Origin: an uncultured Kordia sp.
GTDB taxonomy: Bacteria > Bacteroidota > Bacteroidia > Flavobacteriales > Flavobacteriaceae
Length of the DNA: 64,000 bases
Assembly (NCBI RefSeq): GCF_947489565.1
Contig: NZ_CANLEA010000024.1
Coordinates: 1 to 64,000 of the forward strand
Direction of reading: 5' to 3'
Position 1 is the first letter of the stretch, and each line of letters begins with the position of its first letter. A program made the position numbers and the translations under genes. The notes under the pieces were generated by a model. The model was not told where the DNA came from. It was given only the letters and a program-made list of their open reading frames with translations, and made no database searches. Below are positions 8,281 through 17,637 of this stretch, piece after piece.

Positions 8281-10450
8281 ATATATCGTACATATCATCC
8301 TTTGTTTGTTTGCTTTTGCACAATTAAATGCGCAAGAAGTATCAACCGATAGTATCAATACACTCAATGATGAAGCGTTTGGACTTGCAAGAAGTTTTAG
8401 TTTTGGAAAAGCATTATCCTATAGTTATATCGCTATTCAGCATGCGACCAACAATGAAGACGATGGCGCACTAGCATATTCTTATTACACATTAGCTTTT
8501 ACCTACAAGCGAATGCAATATGTAGATAAGGCAAAAAAGTACTATGAAAAATCCCTCAAAATTCACAAAGAATTAGGTAATAAACGCCAGGTTGTATTTA
8601 TATATCATGATTTGGTTCGAATGATGATGAATCAAGAGAACTATAGAGAAGCACATGATTATCTCAAAACTGGATATGCCATTGCAAAAAGTACACGAAA
8701 AGTAGAAGATGTACTGATTTTAGATTGGGGAAAGATAGCTTTGCTGCAAGCTGAAAAACGCTATAAAAGTGTGTTGAAACTTGTTTCAGAAGTAGAAGAA
8801 CGTGTCAAATTATCTACAGATGAAAAAATCTTTTTTGTAGCTCGAATGAACTATTTAGAGTTTACAAAAGGTGATGCTTATTATAATTTGGACGATTTTG
8901 AAAATGCACAAACGTTCTTAGAGAAACATATCAACAACGAATATGTACATGTCAATGATTTGGCGACTTCCTATAAACAATTAGCCGAAATCTATAAATC
9001 GAAAGGTGAAATTGATAAAGAAAAAGAAGCCATACTTAAGTATCAAGAAAATCTAAAAAAAGGATTAGACAAAGATCGTTCTAGCTTGCAAGAAGAATTA
9101 TTGGCAAATTATAGTTTGACCAAAGATCAAATGAAACTCGATGTTTTAGAAGAGAAAAACTATCAAAAAAGCATTATTGTTAACCGATTCAAAGTCGTTC
9201 TTGCTATTATTGTTTTGTTGTTGTTGGGTTGTATTTTTTTAGGCGCATTAATCATCAAAGCAATCTATAAAAAGATAAAAAGTAATAAGCTTTTACGAAT
9301 AAAATATAACAAACTAGAAGAAGCAAAATTGAAGGCTGAAATGACTTCAAAAACGAAATCGAACTTCTTCTCCATGATGAGTCATGAATTGCGGACACCT
9401 TTGTATGCAGTGACTGGAATTACGCATTTGCTCTTAGAGGAAAATCCGAGAACTTCACAAAAGCAATATTTAAAATCGTTGAAATTTTCGGGCGATCATT
9501 TATTGTCATTAGTGAATAATATTCTGCAAGCCAATAAGCTGGAAGATAATACCATTACGATTGGAGCTTCGACGTTTAATTTAAAAGCGAATATTGACAA
9601 TATCATTAAATCGTTTGATCTGTTGATAAAAGACAGAGAAAATGAACTCAATATTGCTTACGATACTGAAATTCCAGAATTATTAGTAGGAGATAGTTTG
9701 AAAATTTCTCAAATACTGATCAACCTTATTAGTAATGCCATTAAGTTTACAAAAAAAGGAACCATTCGCTTAAGTGTTGAAAAAGTTGATGAAACTGACG
9801 AAGATGTGCAATTGCATTTTTGTGTTCAAGATACTGGAATTGGAATTCCGAAAGAGAAGCAAGAAAAGGTATTTGAAATGTTTTCGCAAAACCACGATGC
9901 AGTAAACGAAGAATATCAAGGTTCTGGTTTGGGATTGTCAATTGTAAAAAAATTACTAGAAGTATACAATAGTGACATTCAGTTAGAAAGTAAAGAAAAC
10001 GTAGGAACCACATTTACATTTGACATTCGTTTTCCAAAAGCGACTGAAAATATTGATCCGAATATCGAAGTTCATATTGATGATGTAGATTTCAGTCATT
10101 TAAAAATGTTAGTGGTTGATGATAATAAAATCAATCAGATGTTGACGAAAAAAATTCTTTCGACCAAAAAAATTACGTCTGATATTGTCACCAGTGGCGC
10201 AGAAGCCATTGAAATTGTAAAAAACAATCATTACGATTTGATTTTGATGGACATACATATGCCAGAAATGGATGGTTATGAGGCAACTACAGCCATTCGA
10301 AAATTCAACAAAGAAGTGCCGATTATTGCTTTTACAGCAGTTTCTTTAGACGATAGTTTGCCTAAAATTATCAACTCTGGAATGAACGACATGATTATAA
10401 AACCTTTTGAAGCGACACAATTATTTGCATTGATCCATAAATATATGTAG
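8270..10450 (+). CDS. TPR hybrid sensor histidine kinase 2
   Basis: This 726-residue paralogue of both flanking genes has the same order: signal peptide, periplasmic TPR-like repeats (about 25-290), one membrane helix (about 308-328), HisKA (SHELRTPLY, His372), HATPase with intact N, G1 (DTGIGI) and G2 (GSGLGLSIV) boxes, and a receiver with LILMDIHMP (Asp661) and KPF. All phosphotransfer residues are present. The ATG lies inside the end of kinase 1 (ATGAAGAATAG overlap). The ligand is unknown; TPR repeats suggest protein or peptide binding, or dimer signalling. Confidence 0.92.
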   Translation: MKNRYIVHIILCLFAFAQLNAQEVSTDSINTLNDEAFGLARSFSFGKALSYSYIAIQHATNNEDDGALAYSYYTLAFTYKRMQYVDKAKKYYEKSLKIHKELGNKRQVVFIYHDLVRMMMNQENYREAHDYLKTGYAIAKSTRKVEDVLILDWGKIALLQAEKRYKSVLKLVSEVEERVKLSTDEKIFFVARMNYLEFTKGDAYYNLDDFENAQTFLEKHINNEYVHVNDLATSYKQLAEIYKSKGEIDKEKEAILKYQENLKKGLDKDRSSLQEELLANYSLTKDQMKLDVLEEKNYQKSIIVNRFKVVLAIIVLLLLGCIFLGALIIKAIYKKIKSNKLLRIKYNKLEEAKLKAEMTSKTKSNFFSMMSHELRTPLYAVTGITHLLLEENPRTSQKQYLKSLKFSGDHLLSLVNNILQANKLEDNTITIGASTFNLKANIDNIIKSFDLLIKDRENELNIAYDTEIPELLVGDSLKISQILINLISNAIKFTKKGTIRLSVEKVDETDEDVQLHFCVQDTGIGIPKEKQEKVFEMFSQNHDAVNEEYQGSGLGLSIVKKLLEVYNSDIQLESKENVGTTFTFDIRFPKATENIDPNIEVHIDDVDFSHLKMLVVDDNKINQMLTKKILSTKKITSDIVTSGAEAIEIVKNNHYDLILMDIHMPEMDGYEATTAIRKFNKEVPIIAFTAVSLDDSLPKIINSGMNDMIIKPFEATQLFALIHKYM

Positions 10451-10504
10451 CTTAACATAAGCTAAGTAAAAAAGATAGGTAAATACTACAATAATCAGGT
10501 TTGA

Positions 10505-12658
10505 ATGAAGAGGAATTGCATGAATAAAATGTCGATATTTTGGATTTTTGTATTACTCTTTGTGCTTGTTTCTTCGGCACAAACGGATAAAAAAAAGTTA
10601 CGAGACAGTACTGTTTTATTACTGGAAAAATCATTTTTATTAGGTGAAAAATATCAATTATCTGCTTCTTTAGATTATGCACTTATTGCCTTAGAAAAAG
10701 CCAAAAAATTACAGAATGATACCTTAATCGCAAGAGGTTACAATACACTTGGTGTTACCTATGCCAGACTCTTTGAACGAGATAAAGCATACGAATATAT
10801 GCTGAAAGCTTCTGAGATTCAAACTAGAATAAACGATTCCATTCAATTATCGAGAACACTCAATAACTTGGGAATTCTTCATTACTACAAAAAAGAATAC
10901 AGTAAAGCTTTAGGTTTTTTGGGAAGAGCATTGAACATTGCCACTTTGAAGGAAGATATTACTGCTTCAGCAGATCCATTATTCAATTCGGGCAGGGTTT
11001 ATTTAGATCAAAATAATCTAGAGGAAGCCATTCTGTACTTCAATAAAAGTATTGAAATAAGCAAACAAATACCACGGCGTAAGCGTAATTTGGCATACAG
11101 TCATTTATTATTAGGAGAAGCATTATACCGACAAAAACGATATGAAGAAGCGATTGAATCCTTAGGGAAAGCAATTAAAATAAATGATGAAGGAGAATAT
11201 TACGATTTAAACGCAATGTCTTATGAAATATATTACAACATTTACAAGGAGCAAAATGAACTCACAAAAGCAAATGAAGCGCTTTCTCAACATGTATTTT
11301 ATGTAAAGAAAAGTTATGATATAGAAAAAACAACCACTGCCGAGCGTTTAAAATTAGTCTACCAAATACAAGAAGGAGAAGAGAGAATGGCCATTGTTGA
11401 AAATGAAAAAGAACAACAAGCACGAACCATTCAAAAATTTAAAATACTGACGCTGGTAATTATTGTACTACTAATGTCGCTGCTGATCATTGTATATCAA
11501 TTGCACAAAAAGAAAAACGAACTTGCGTTGGCGAAGCAAAAATCGGAACAAGCTTCGCAGATCAAAGCAAACTTTTTCTCTGTAATAACGCATGAATTAC
11601 GAACACCATTATATGCAGTAATTGGTTTGTCCGACATATTATTGAAAGAAAGCCCAAGAGAAGATCAAGAAGAATATTTGACTTCCTTAAATTTTTCAGG
11701 AAAACATTTATTAGCCTTAATTAATAACGTGTTGCAAATCAATAAAATTGATGCAGAAAAAATAGAAGTAGAATCTATTTCCTTTGATTTAAGAACCTTG
11801 ATTGGTGATATTGTTGATTCTTTACGAATTTCCACTAATAATAACGGAAATACCATAAAAATCGACCTAGATGAAAGAATTCCTAAAAGAGTAAAAGGCG
11901 ATTCACTAAAAATTTCTCAAATATTGATTAACCTTATCGGAAATGCTATAAAATTTACAAAAAATGGAGAAATCATCATAGCAATAGAAACATTAGAAGA
12001 AAAAGACACGACTGTAGGATTGTTTTTTAAAATAATCGATGATGGAATAGGAGTTTCTAAAGAAAAACAACAACTAATTTTTGATGATTTCTCGCAAGAA
12101 TCCATGAAAGTGAATCGTAAATATGGCGGGACTGGACTTGGATTGGCAATTGTGAAAAAGTTACTAAATGTGTTAGGAAGTGATATCCTAATAGAAAGTG
12201 AAGAAGGCAAAGGTTCTATTTTTCACTTTCAGCTGACTTTAGAAAAAGATTTTTCTGCACCAGAAGTTGAAAAAGAAGAAAATCATGAGGTGTTAAAAGG
12301 TTTGAGAATATTAATTGTTGATGATAATAAAATCAATCAGTTGTTAACCCAAAAAATACTCACGAAAAAAGAAGTGATTTGCTGCATTACAAACAATGGT
12401 TTTGATGCGATTAAAAAGTTACAAGAAGAAGAATTTGATGCAATTCTTATGGACATTCATATGCCCGAATTAGATGGATATGCAACTACTCGAGAAATTC
12501 GAAAATTCAATCCAAAAGTGCCAATTATAGCTCTGACAGCAAGTAAATTAGAAGACACTGCGGAAAAGATAAAATCTGCTGGAATGAACGATTATATTTC
12601 TAAACCATTTGTTACAGAAGAATTCTATAAGAAAATATCGGAACTAGCTTCAAAATAA
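10505..12658 (+). CDS. TPR hybrid sensor histidine kinase 3
   Basis: This is the third tandem paralogue, 717 residues, with identical architecture: signal peptide, TPR repeats with clear NNLGILHYYKKEYSKAL-type units, a membrane helix (about 317-337), HisKA (THELRTPLY, His363), HATPase (DDGIGV, GTGLGLAIV) and a receiver (LMDIHMPELDG, Asp650). All catalytic residues look intact. ATG at 10520 is a possible alternative start. It lies 54 bases after kinase 2 on the same strand. It ends seven bases from the convergent coaD, with no terminator visible between them. Confidence 0.92.
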   Translation: MKRNCMNKMSIFWIFVLLFVLVSSAQTDKKKLRDSTVLLLEKSFLLGEKYQLSASLDYALIALEKAKKLQNDTLIARGYNTLGVTYARLFERDKAYEYMLKASEIQTRINDSIQLSRTLNNLGILHYYKKEYSKALGFLGRALNIATLKEDITASADPLFNSGRVYLDQNNLEEAILYFNKSIEISKQIPRRKRNLAYSHLLLGEALYRQKRYEEAIESLGKAIKINDEGEYYDLNAMSYEIYYNIYKEQNELTKANEALSQHVFYVKKSYDIEKTTTAERLKLVYQIQEGEERMAIVENEKEQQARTIQKFKILTLVIIVLLMSLLIIVYQLHKKKNELALAKQKSEQASQIKANFFSVITHELRTPLYAVIGLSDILLKESPREDQEEYLTSLNFSGKHLLALINNVLQINKIDAEKIEVESISFDLRTLIGDIVDSLRISTNNNGNTIKIDLDERIPKRVKGDSLKISQILINLIGNAIKFTKNGEIIIAIETLEEKDTTVGLFFKIIDDGIGVSKEKQQLIFDDFSQESMKVNRKYGGTGLGLAIVKKLLNVLGSDILIESEEGKGSIFHFQLTLEKDFSAPEVEKEENHEVLKGLRILIVDDNKINQLLTQKILTKKEVICCITNNGFDAIKKLQEEEFDAILMDIHMPELDGYATTREIRKFNPKVPIIALTASKLEDTAEKIKSAGMNDYISKPFVTEEFYKKISELASK

Positions 12659-12665
12659 ATTACAA

Positions 12666-13118
12666 TTACACGCGAACGGAATCTGGAACCAACAAAGTAT
12701 AATCTCCATGATGTCTGATAACTTCACGAACAATAGAAGAGGAAATATACGAAGTACTTGCAGCCGTTAGTAAAAAGATGGTTTCTACAGGTGCTAAATC
12801 GCGATTGGTATGCGCAATGGCTTTTTCGAACTCAAAATCGGCAGGATTTCGCAATCCGCGTAAAATAAAATCTACATTGTGCTTTTGACAAAAATCTACA
12901 GTCAAACCTTCATAAGTTACTACAGTTACATTCGGTTCATCCTTAAAAGAATCTTCAATAAATTGCTTTCGTTGCTCCAAACTAAACATGTATTTCTTTG
13001 CAGAATTTACACCAATTGCCACAATAACCTCATCAAACAATTTGATTCCGCGTTTAATAATATCGTAATGTCCTAAGGTAATAGGATCAAAAGATCCTGG
13101 AAAAATAGCTCGTTTCAT
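12666..13118 (-). CDS. coaD: Phosphopantetheine adenylyltransferase
   Basis: CoaD transfers AMP from ATP to 4'-phosphopantetheine, the penultimate step of coenzyme A synthesis. The 150-residue protein has the nucleotidyltransferase signature GSFDPITLGH at residues 8-17, with the T/H-x-G-H ATP site. ISSSIVRE near residue 130 is also typical. Length and motifs are complete. It lies 35 bases downstream of ddl on the same strand, probably in one transcript. Confidence 0.96.
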   Translation of the reverse strand: MKRAIFPGSFDPITLGHYDIIKRGIKLFDEVIVAIGVNSAKKYMFSLEQRKQFIEDSFKDEPNVTVVTYEGLTVDFCQKHNVDFILRGLRNPADFEFEKAIAHTNRDLAPVETIFLLTAASTSYISSSIVREVIRHHGDYTLLVPDSVRV

Positions 13119-13153
13119 GGTATATAATTGTGTGTAAAAACTAGGACAAGGTA

Positions 13154-14134
13154 CTACTTTTTGTCCAAAGCTAAGGCAACTGCATTCCCAAATAATGCTT
13201 CAAGAGAAATACCCGCTTCTTTTGCTTGCTGCGGTAAAATACTTTCTTCGGTCATTCCGGGAACGGTATTCACTTCTAACAAATAAGGTTCATCATCTTT
13301 AAAAATAAATTCACTTCGCGAAAAGCCTTCCATTTTTAGAATTTCATAAATACTTTTGGCCACTTTTGCTACTTTTTCAGTGAGTTCAGGAGAAATTCGT
13401 GCAGGTGTAATTTCCTGTGATTGCCCTAAATACTTCGCTTCGTAATCAAAGAAATCATTTTCCGAAACAATTTCAGTAATTGGCAATACTGTAACTTTTC
13501 CTTTATAATTAATTACGCCAACCGAAACTTCGACACCATCCAAAAACGATTCAATAATCACTTCGTCATCTTCCTTCAGAGCAACGGCAACGGCATTTTG
13601 TATTTCCTCTATTTTATGAACTTTAGAAACTCCAAAACTACTTCCAGCTTTGTTTGCTTTAACAAAACATGGTAATCCTACTTTTTCAACAATCGCAGTT
13701 TCATCAATAACGTCACCTGCATTCAAATAATACGAAGTGGCACACTTAATTCCATACGGTTTCAAAGTAGATAATAAATCACGTTTATTAAACGTCAAGG
13801 CAGCTTGATACATGCCACAACTTGTATGCGGAATTCCTAAAAGTTCCAAATATCCTTGAATATAACCATCTTCGCCAGGCGTTCCGTGAATGGCATTAAA
13901 AACACAATCAAAAGTAATTTTGAGATCGTCAATAGTTACAGAAAAATCATTTTTATCTATGGGAAACTCTTTGTTGTCGGTAGTTACACAAACCCACTTA
14001 TCTCTAAAAATATGTATTTTAAATGCGTTGTATAATGCTTTGTCTAAATGTTTGTATACAACTTCTCCAGTTTTCAATGAAATGGCGTATTCACTGGAAT
14101 AACCGCCCATTATGATGGCTACATTTTTCTTCAT
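13154..14134 (-). CDS. ddl: D-alanine--D-alanine ligase
   Basis: Ddl makes the D-Ala-D-Ala dipeptide of peptidoglycan using ATP. The 326-residue ATP-grasp protein has the N-terminal GGYSSEYAISLKTG loop, FNAIHGTPGEDGYIQG, the central KANKAGSSFGVSKV ATP-binding segment, and the C-terminal metal-binding EVNTVPGMTEES. The family size is normal. It is divergent from the PASTA/pseudouridine synthase pair and upstream of coaD. This ddl-coaD/PASTA/RluA neighbourhood is common in Flavobacteriia. Confidence 0.96.
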   Translation of the reverse strand: MKKNVAIIMGGYSSEYAISLKTGEVVYKHLDKALYNAFKIHIFRDKWVCVTTDNKEFPIDKNDFSVTIDDLKITFDCVFNAIHGTPGEDGYIQGYLELLGIPHTSCGMYQAALTFNKRDLLSTLKPYGIKCATSYYLNAGDVIDETAIVEKVGLPCFVKANKAGSSFGVSKVHKIEEIQNAVAVALKEDDEVIIESFLDGVEVSVGVINYKGKVTVLPITEIVSENDFFDYEAKYLGQSQEITPARISPELTEKVAKVAKSIYEILKMEGFSRSEFIFKDDEPYLLEVNTVPGMTEESILPQQAKEAGISLEALFGNAVALALDKK

Positions 14135-14226
14135 TTTTATAAGAAATAACTCAAATAAACGTTATAAAAACGAAAGTAAATGTATTTGAGGACAAATCAA
14201 AGTAGAATAATAGTAATAATAGTATG

Positions 14227-14234
14227 TATATTTG
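14227..14234 (+). promoter_or_regulatory. -7 promoter element for the PASTA gene
   Basis: TATATTTG matches TAnnTTTG, 21 bases upstream of the ATG at 14256, so the leader would be about 15 bases. No convincing -33 box was seen. Confidence 0.5.
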
Positions 14235-14255
14235 TCCCATAAAAACGTAACAGAG

Positions 14256-14885
14256 ATGAGTTTTTCTAATTTTTTAGGTAAGGTTAAAGGCTTTTTTAAC
14301 CGATTTCCATTATTAAAAGTAATTTCAAAGCAAGCAGGAATTGCCATTGTAATTGTGATTGTCTTGGTTTTTTTAATTACCAAATGGCTTGATTTTTCAA
14401 CGAATCACGGAGAGTTTAAAACGGTACCAGATTTGGCAAAACTTTCTTTTGAAGATGCCAAAGTCAAATTGGAAGAAAATGAACTGAACTATTTTATTCA
14501 AGATACGATAAACTATAATCCTGATTTTCCAGCATTTTCTATTATTGAACAACATCCTGTTGCGGGAAAAAAAGTAAAAGAAGGACGAAAAATATACCTA
14601 AAAATCAATCCGTCTAAATATAGAGAAGTATCTATTCCGCATGTAATTCAAATTACCAGAAGAACCGCAGAATCTACGTTGAATGCAGTTGGATTTACGG
14701 TAGAGAAAGTTACTTACAAAGACAATATTGGAAAAGATATGGTCTTAGGATTAAAATACAAAGGCAAGTCGATCAAACCGAATGACAGACTTCCAAAAAT
14801 GTCAAAAATAGAATTGATTTTAGGAAACGGAAAGCGTCCAGGCGCAAGCAATACTGACGAAAACGAAAACAATGCAGGAGAATAA
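14256..14885 (+). CDS. PASTA domain membrane protein
   Basis: This 209-residue protein has a cytoplasmic N-terminus, one membrane helix (AIVIVIVLVFLI, about residues 27-42), and two to three PASTA repeats outside (FKTVPDLAKLSFEDAKVKL and SIPHVIQITRRTAESTLNAVGF). PASTA domains bind peptidoglycan fragments or peptidoglycan-modifying enzymes. There is no kinase domain. I chose ATG at 14256; the frame extends to a TTG at 14232, but that falls in the -7 element. The gene overlaps the next by 14 bases, so they are translated together. Its position opposite ddl suggests a cell-wall role. Confidence 0.9.
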   Translation: MSFSNFLGKVKGFFNRFPLLKVISKQAGIAIVIVIVLVFLITKWLDFSTNHGEFKTVPDLAKLSFEDAKVKLEENELNYFIQDTINYNPDFPAFSIIEQHPVAGKKVKEGRKIYLKINPSKYREVSIPHVIQITRRTAESTLNAVGFTVEKVTYKDNIGKDMVLGLKYKGKSIKPNDRLPKMSKIELILGNGKRPGASNTDENENNAGE

Positions 14886-15912
14886 TTTTCCACAACCACA
14901 AGAAGAATCTGACGATTTATACGAGCACTATTCATTTACTGCCGAAAAAGGACAGCAACCATTACGTATAGATAAATATTTAATGAATTTTATTGAAGGT
15001 GCCACTCGAAATAAAATTCAGCAAGCAGCAAAAGATGGTAATATTTATGTGAATGATAAACCCGTAAAATCCAATTACAAAGTAAAAGGAAACGACGTTA
15101 TCAAGGTATTATTTGCATATCCGCCGTACGAGAATTTATTGATTGGAGAAAATATTCCGATTGATGTTGTGTATGAAGATGATGATTTGTTGGTAGTCAA
15201 TAAACCAGCAGGAATGGTAGTGCATCCGGGACACGGAAACTACTCAGGGACATTAATAAATGCATTGATTTATCATTTTGACAATCTTCCAAAAAACTCC
15301 AATGAACGTCCAGGTTTGGTACACAGAATTGATAAAGATACCAGCGGATTATTAGTGGTAGCCAAAACGGAAGAAGCCATGACACATTTGGCAAAACAAT
15401 TCTTTAATAAAACTTCTGAGCGCATATATTACGCACTTGTTTGGGGAAATGTGGAAGAAGAAGAAGGTACTGTAGAAGGTAATATTGGCCGTCATCCTAA
15501 AAACAGATTGCAAAATACGGTATTTTTTGGCGATGATGCCGATAAAGGAAAGCCAGCAGTGACGCATTACAAAGTCATTGAACGTTTTGGATATGTAACC
15601 TTAGTTTCTTGTCAACTAGAAACTGGTCGTACACACCAAATTCGCGTACACATGAAGCACATTGGTCATACTTTATTCAATGATGAACGTTATGGTGGCG
15701 AGCGCATTTTAAAAGGAACTACCTTTACCAAATACAAACAATTTGTAGAAAACTGTTTCAAAATTTTACCGCGACAAGCATTACATGCCAAAACACTTGG
15801 ATTCATTCATCCAACCACTGGAGAAAAGATGAGTTTCAATTCAGAAGTTCCTAGTGATATCACTGATTGTGTTGAAAAATGGCGTAACTATGCGAAACAT
15901 GTGGATATGTAG
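14872..15912 (+). CDS. RluA-family 23S rRNA pseudouridine synthase (RluD-like)
   Basis: This enzyme converts uridines in rRNA to pseudouridine. The 346-residue protein has an N-terminal S4 RNA-binding domain (about 27-85, LRIDKYLMNFIEGATRNKIQ) and the RluA catalytic domain with RPGLVHRIDKDTSGLLVVAKT carrying the catalytic Asp, then TGRTHQIRVHMKHIGHTL. The domain layout matches RluD, but the exact target uridines cannot be read from sequence. It starts inside the PASTA gene. Confidence 0.93.
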   Translation: MQENNFPQPQEESDDLYEHYSFTAEKGQQPLRIDKYLMNFIEGATRNKIQQAAKDGNIYVNDKPVKSNYKVKGNDVIKVLFAYPPYENLLIGENIPIDVVYEDDDLLVVNKPAGMVVHPGHGNYSGTLINALIYHFDNLPKNSNERPGLVHRIDKDTSGLLVVAKTEEAMTHLAKQFFNKTSERIYYALVWGNVEEEEGTVEGNIGRHPKNRLQNTVFFGDDADKGKPAVTHYKVIERFGYVTLVSCQLETGRTHQIRVHMKHIGHTLFNDERYGGERILKGTTFTKYKQFVENCFKILPRQALHAKTLGFIHPTTGEKMSFNSEVPSDITDCVEKWRNYAKHVDM

Positions 15913-16036
15913 TATGTAGGTGTTAGGTGTTAGGTTTTGGGTCTTAGGTTTTTGGTGTTTTTAGTTTTGAGACATAAGCAAGAACCTACAAGTCTAAAAA
16001 TCTAAGAAGTCTAACAATCTAAGTAAGTCTAAAAAA

Positions 16037-16201
16037 TCACTTTTTCTCTTGTTGATGTAACTCGTAATATCCATAAATTAAACTCGTTCCGCAAATAAGT
16101 CCTAACAGCTTATTGGTCAACTCTTCGCCTTTAATTATCATGTGAACAGAAGCGGCAATGGACAATATCCCGATTACTAATAAAATATACTTTGATTTCA
16201 T
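16037..16201 (-). CDS. Small two-helix membrane protein, unknown function
   Basis: From the ATG at 16201 this encodes 54 residues with two hydrophobic segments (YILLVIGILSIAASVHMII and LLGLICGTSLIYGYYEL) and a charged C-terminus. A longer frame to 16285 adds 28 residues with no helical or signal character and is unlikely. I do not recognise the family. Flanking DNA is repeat-rich. Confidence 0.55.
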   Translation of the reverse strand: MKSKYILLVIGILSIAASVHMIIKGEELTNKLLGLICGTSLIYGYYELHQQEKK

Positions 16202-16330
16202 AGATTCAGTTGTTTTAGTTGTTGAGTTAGTATCAAAAACAACGAAAACGTTACGAATGTGAATGTTAGAAGGCAAAAAAATCACTTCAAATTGAATTGA
16301 ATAATTTTTCAGAATGTTTGAAATTGGAGT

Positions 16331-16375
16331 AGTTCTCGATACAAAATTTCTTTTGAAATTTCACTCGAACTGACG
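16331..16375 (-). repeat. Dispersed hairpin repeat, copy D
   Basis: On the minus strand this reads GTCAGTTCGAGTGA, then a variable stem, then GTATCGAGAACTAC. Compared with copies A, B and C, both stem arms differ by one base, in a compensating way. Confidence 0.65.
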
Positions 16376-16400
16376 TTTCAATCATCAAAAAAATGTAGTT

Positions 16401-16454
16401 TCTAACAAGTCTAACAAGTCTAACAAGTCTAACAAGTCTAACAAGTCTAACAAT
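16401..16454. repeat. Array of a 9-bp tandem repeat (TCTAACAAG)
   Basis: Five exact copies of TCTAACAAG are followed by one variant (TCTAACAAT). Similar TCTAACAA and TTAGAC vocabulary occurs in other gaps (about 2290-2355, 15975-16030, 41970-42035). Slippage could make the copy number vary. Confidence 0.85.
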
Positions 16455-16481
16455 CTAGATTGAGCGAAGTTGAAATCAAAA

Positions 16482-16925
16482 TCACTTCTTCACCTCAAAC
16501 ATCAACGATTTATTCTTAAAATCAAGTTGAACCTGCGTATATTTTTTTCGTTTAATGAAGTTGAGTTCTTTCTTAGAAATTTCAAAACTAACTTGTGTCA
16601 ACCAACGATTGAAAAGATCTGAAAATTCAGAGTTTACTTCTTTCGTGTCAGAATCTAAGGTTAATTGATTATCACCCAAAAACTTTAGCGAAATACCTTT
16701 AAACGTTTTAATCTTTGTAGTATCTAAAATAACCAATTCCATAAACACATAACCATTCAATTCTTGAATTCCAGCCCAAATTCCACCAGCTTCAGAAGCT
16801 GCGATTTGTTCACCAGGAATCTGTTTTGTTTTTTCGACAGTCAAAGGTTCATTATAAGCACGTTCTGTAGCTTTAGAACTTCCCATACGAGCCAATACTT
16901 TATCAACGGATTTGAATAGTTTCAT
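16482..16925 (-). CDS. Hypothetical protein, 147 aa
   Basis: This soluble protein has no signal peptide. Its N-terminus is basic (MKLFKSVDKVLARMG) and the rest alternates strands, with LDFKNKSLMFEV at the end. I do not recognise a family or catalytic motif. It points the same way as the broken gene and the secreted protein upstream, but with about 100-base gaps between them. Codon use looks like its neighbours and the frame is intact, so it is probably real. Confidence 0.6.
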   Translation of the reverse strand: MKLFKSVDKVLARMGSSKATERAYNEPLTVEKTKQIPGEQIAASEAGGIWAGIQELNGYVFMELVILDTTKIKTFKGISLKFLGDNQLTLDSDTKEVNSEFSDLFNRWLTQVSFEISKKELNFIKRKKYTQVQLDFKNKSLMFEVKK

Positions 16926-17031
16926 CGGTTTCTATTTTAAGCGCGCAAGATAGTATTTTTTATGAAGTTGAGAAGTGTATGAGTTTATAAGTTTGGTGGT
17001 TTATTTTAAATCTCTGAATAACAACTCGTAA

Positions 17032-17583
17032 TTACATATTCAATAGCTTTTCAAAAATATCAAAATGTAATTTTTCACTTCTTAATTCAATGATCAATTT
17101 GCCATTTTTTACTTCAATCGTATAAATTTCTTTTACCATAAAAAGTGGTTGTAAAATGGCTAATAACTGCATAAAGAATTTTAAATGTGATCCATCAGTT
17201 TTCATAACGTATGCAGAATGATTTTCTAATGTTACAAAAGATGGTCTCATGAAATCCAATAGTTTTTTTCTTCGAATTAAGAAACTCGTATTCTTAAATG
17301 CTACATCGCTGACTGTCCATTTTGCTAACGCTAAAAAGTTTTGAGATTTTGATGAAAATCAAACACTAATTGTACCAGAATATACTGTGCGTTTATATTG
17401 TAAATCCCATGTTTTAGGAGCTTCAATTTTTCCATAAATAGCGTAACTCCATGCATTAAACGTTCCTTTAATAAAACCATTTTTAGTTGCCATGAAATGT
17501 TCAAACTCTTGACAGAAGTTTTTATGTTTTATATAAAAAGGTGATGTTACCTCGTGTGGCGCTGCATTGGATTTGATTTTCAT
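17032..17583 (-). pseudogene. Gene interrupted by a single in-frame TGA
   Basis: Two minus-strand frames, 17583-17359 (74 codons to the stop) and 17259-17032, lie in the same reading frame. The 33 codons between them (17358-17260) contain no further stop. Reading through the TGA at 17361-17359 gives one continuous protein of about 183 residues. After the stop it continues FSSKSQNFLALAKWTVSDVA. One substitution (for example from CGA, GGA or TGG) would explain the break. I do not recognise the family; no signal peptide is seen. A sequencing error or TGA read-through cannot be excluded, but nothing specific supports read-through. Confidence 0.7.
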
Positions 17584-17637
17584 ATACCAAATTAGAGTAT
17601 TAAAGTGAAAGTTTGTTACACAATCACTATTGAAAAA

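Noticed and set aside
16401-16454. Possible CRISPR array
   Set aside because: The unit is only nine bases with no spacers and no cas genes nearby.
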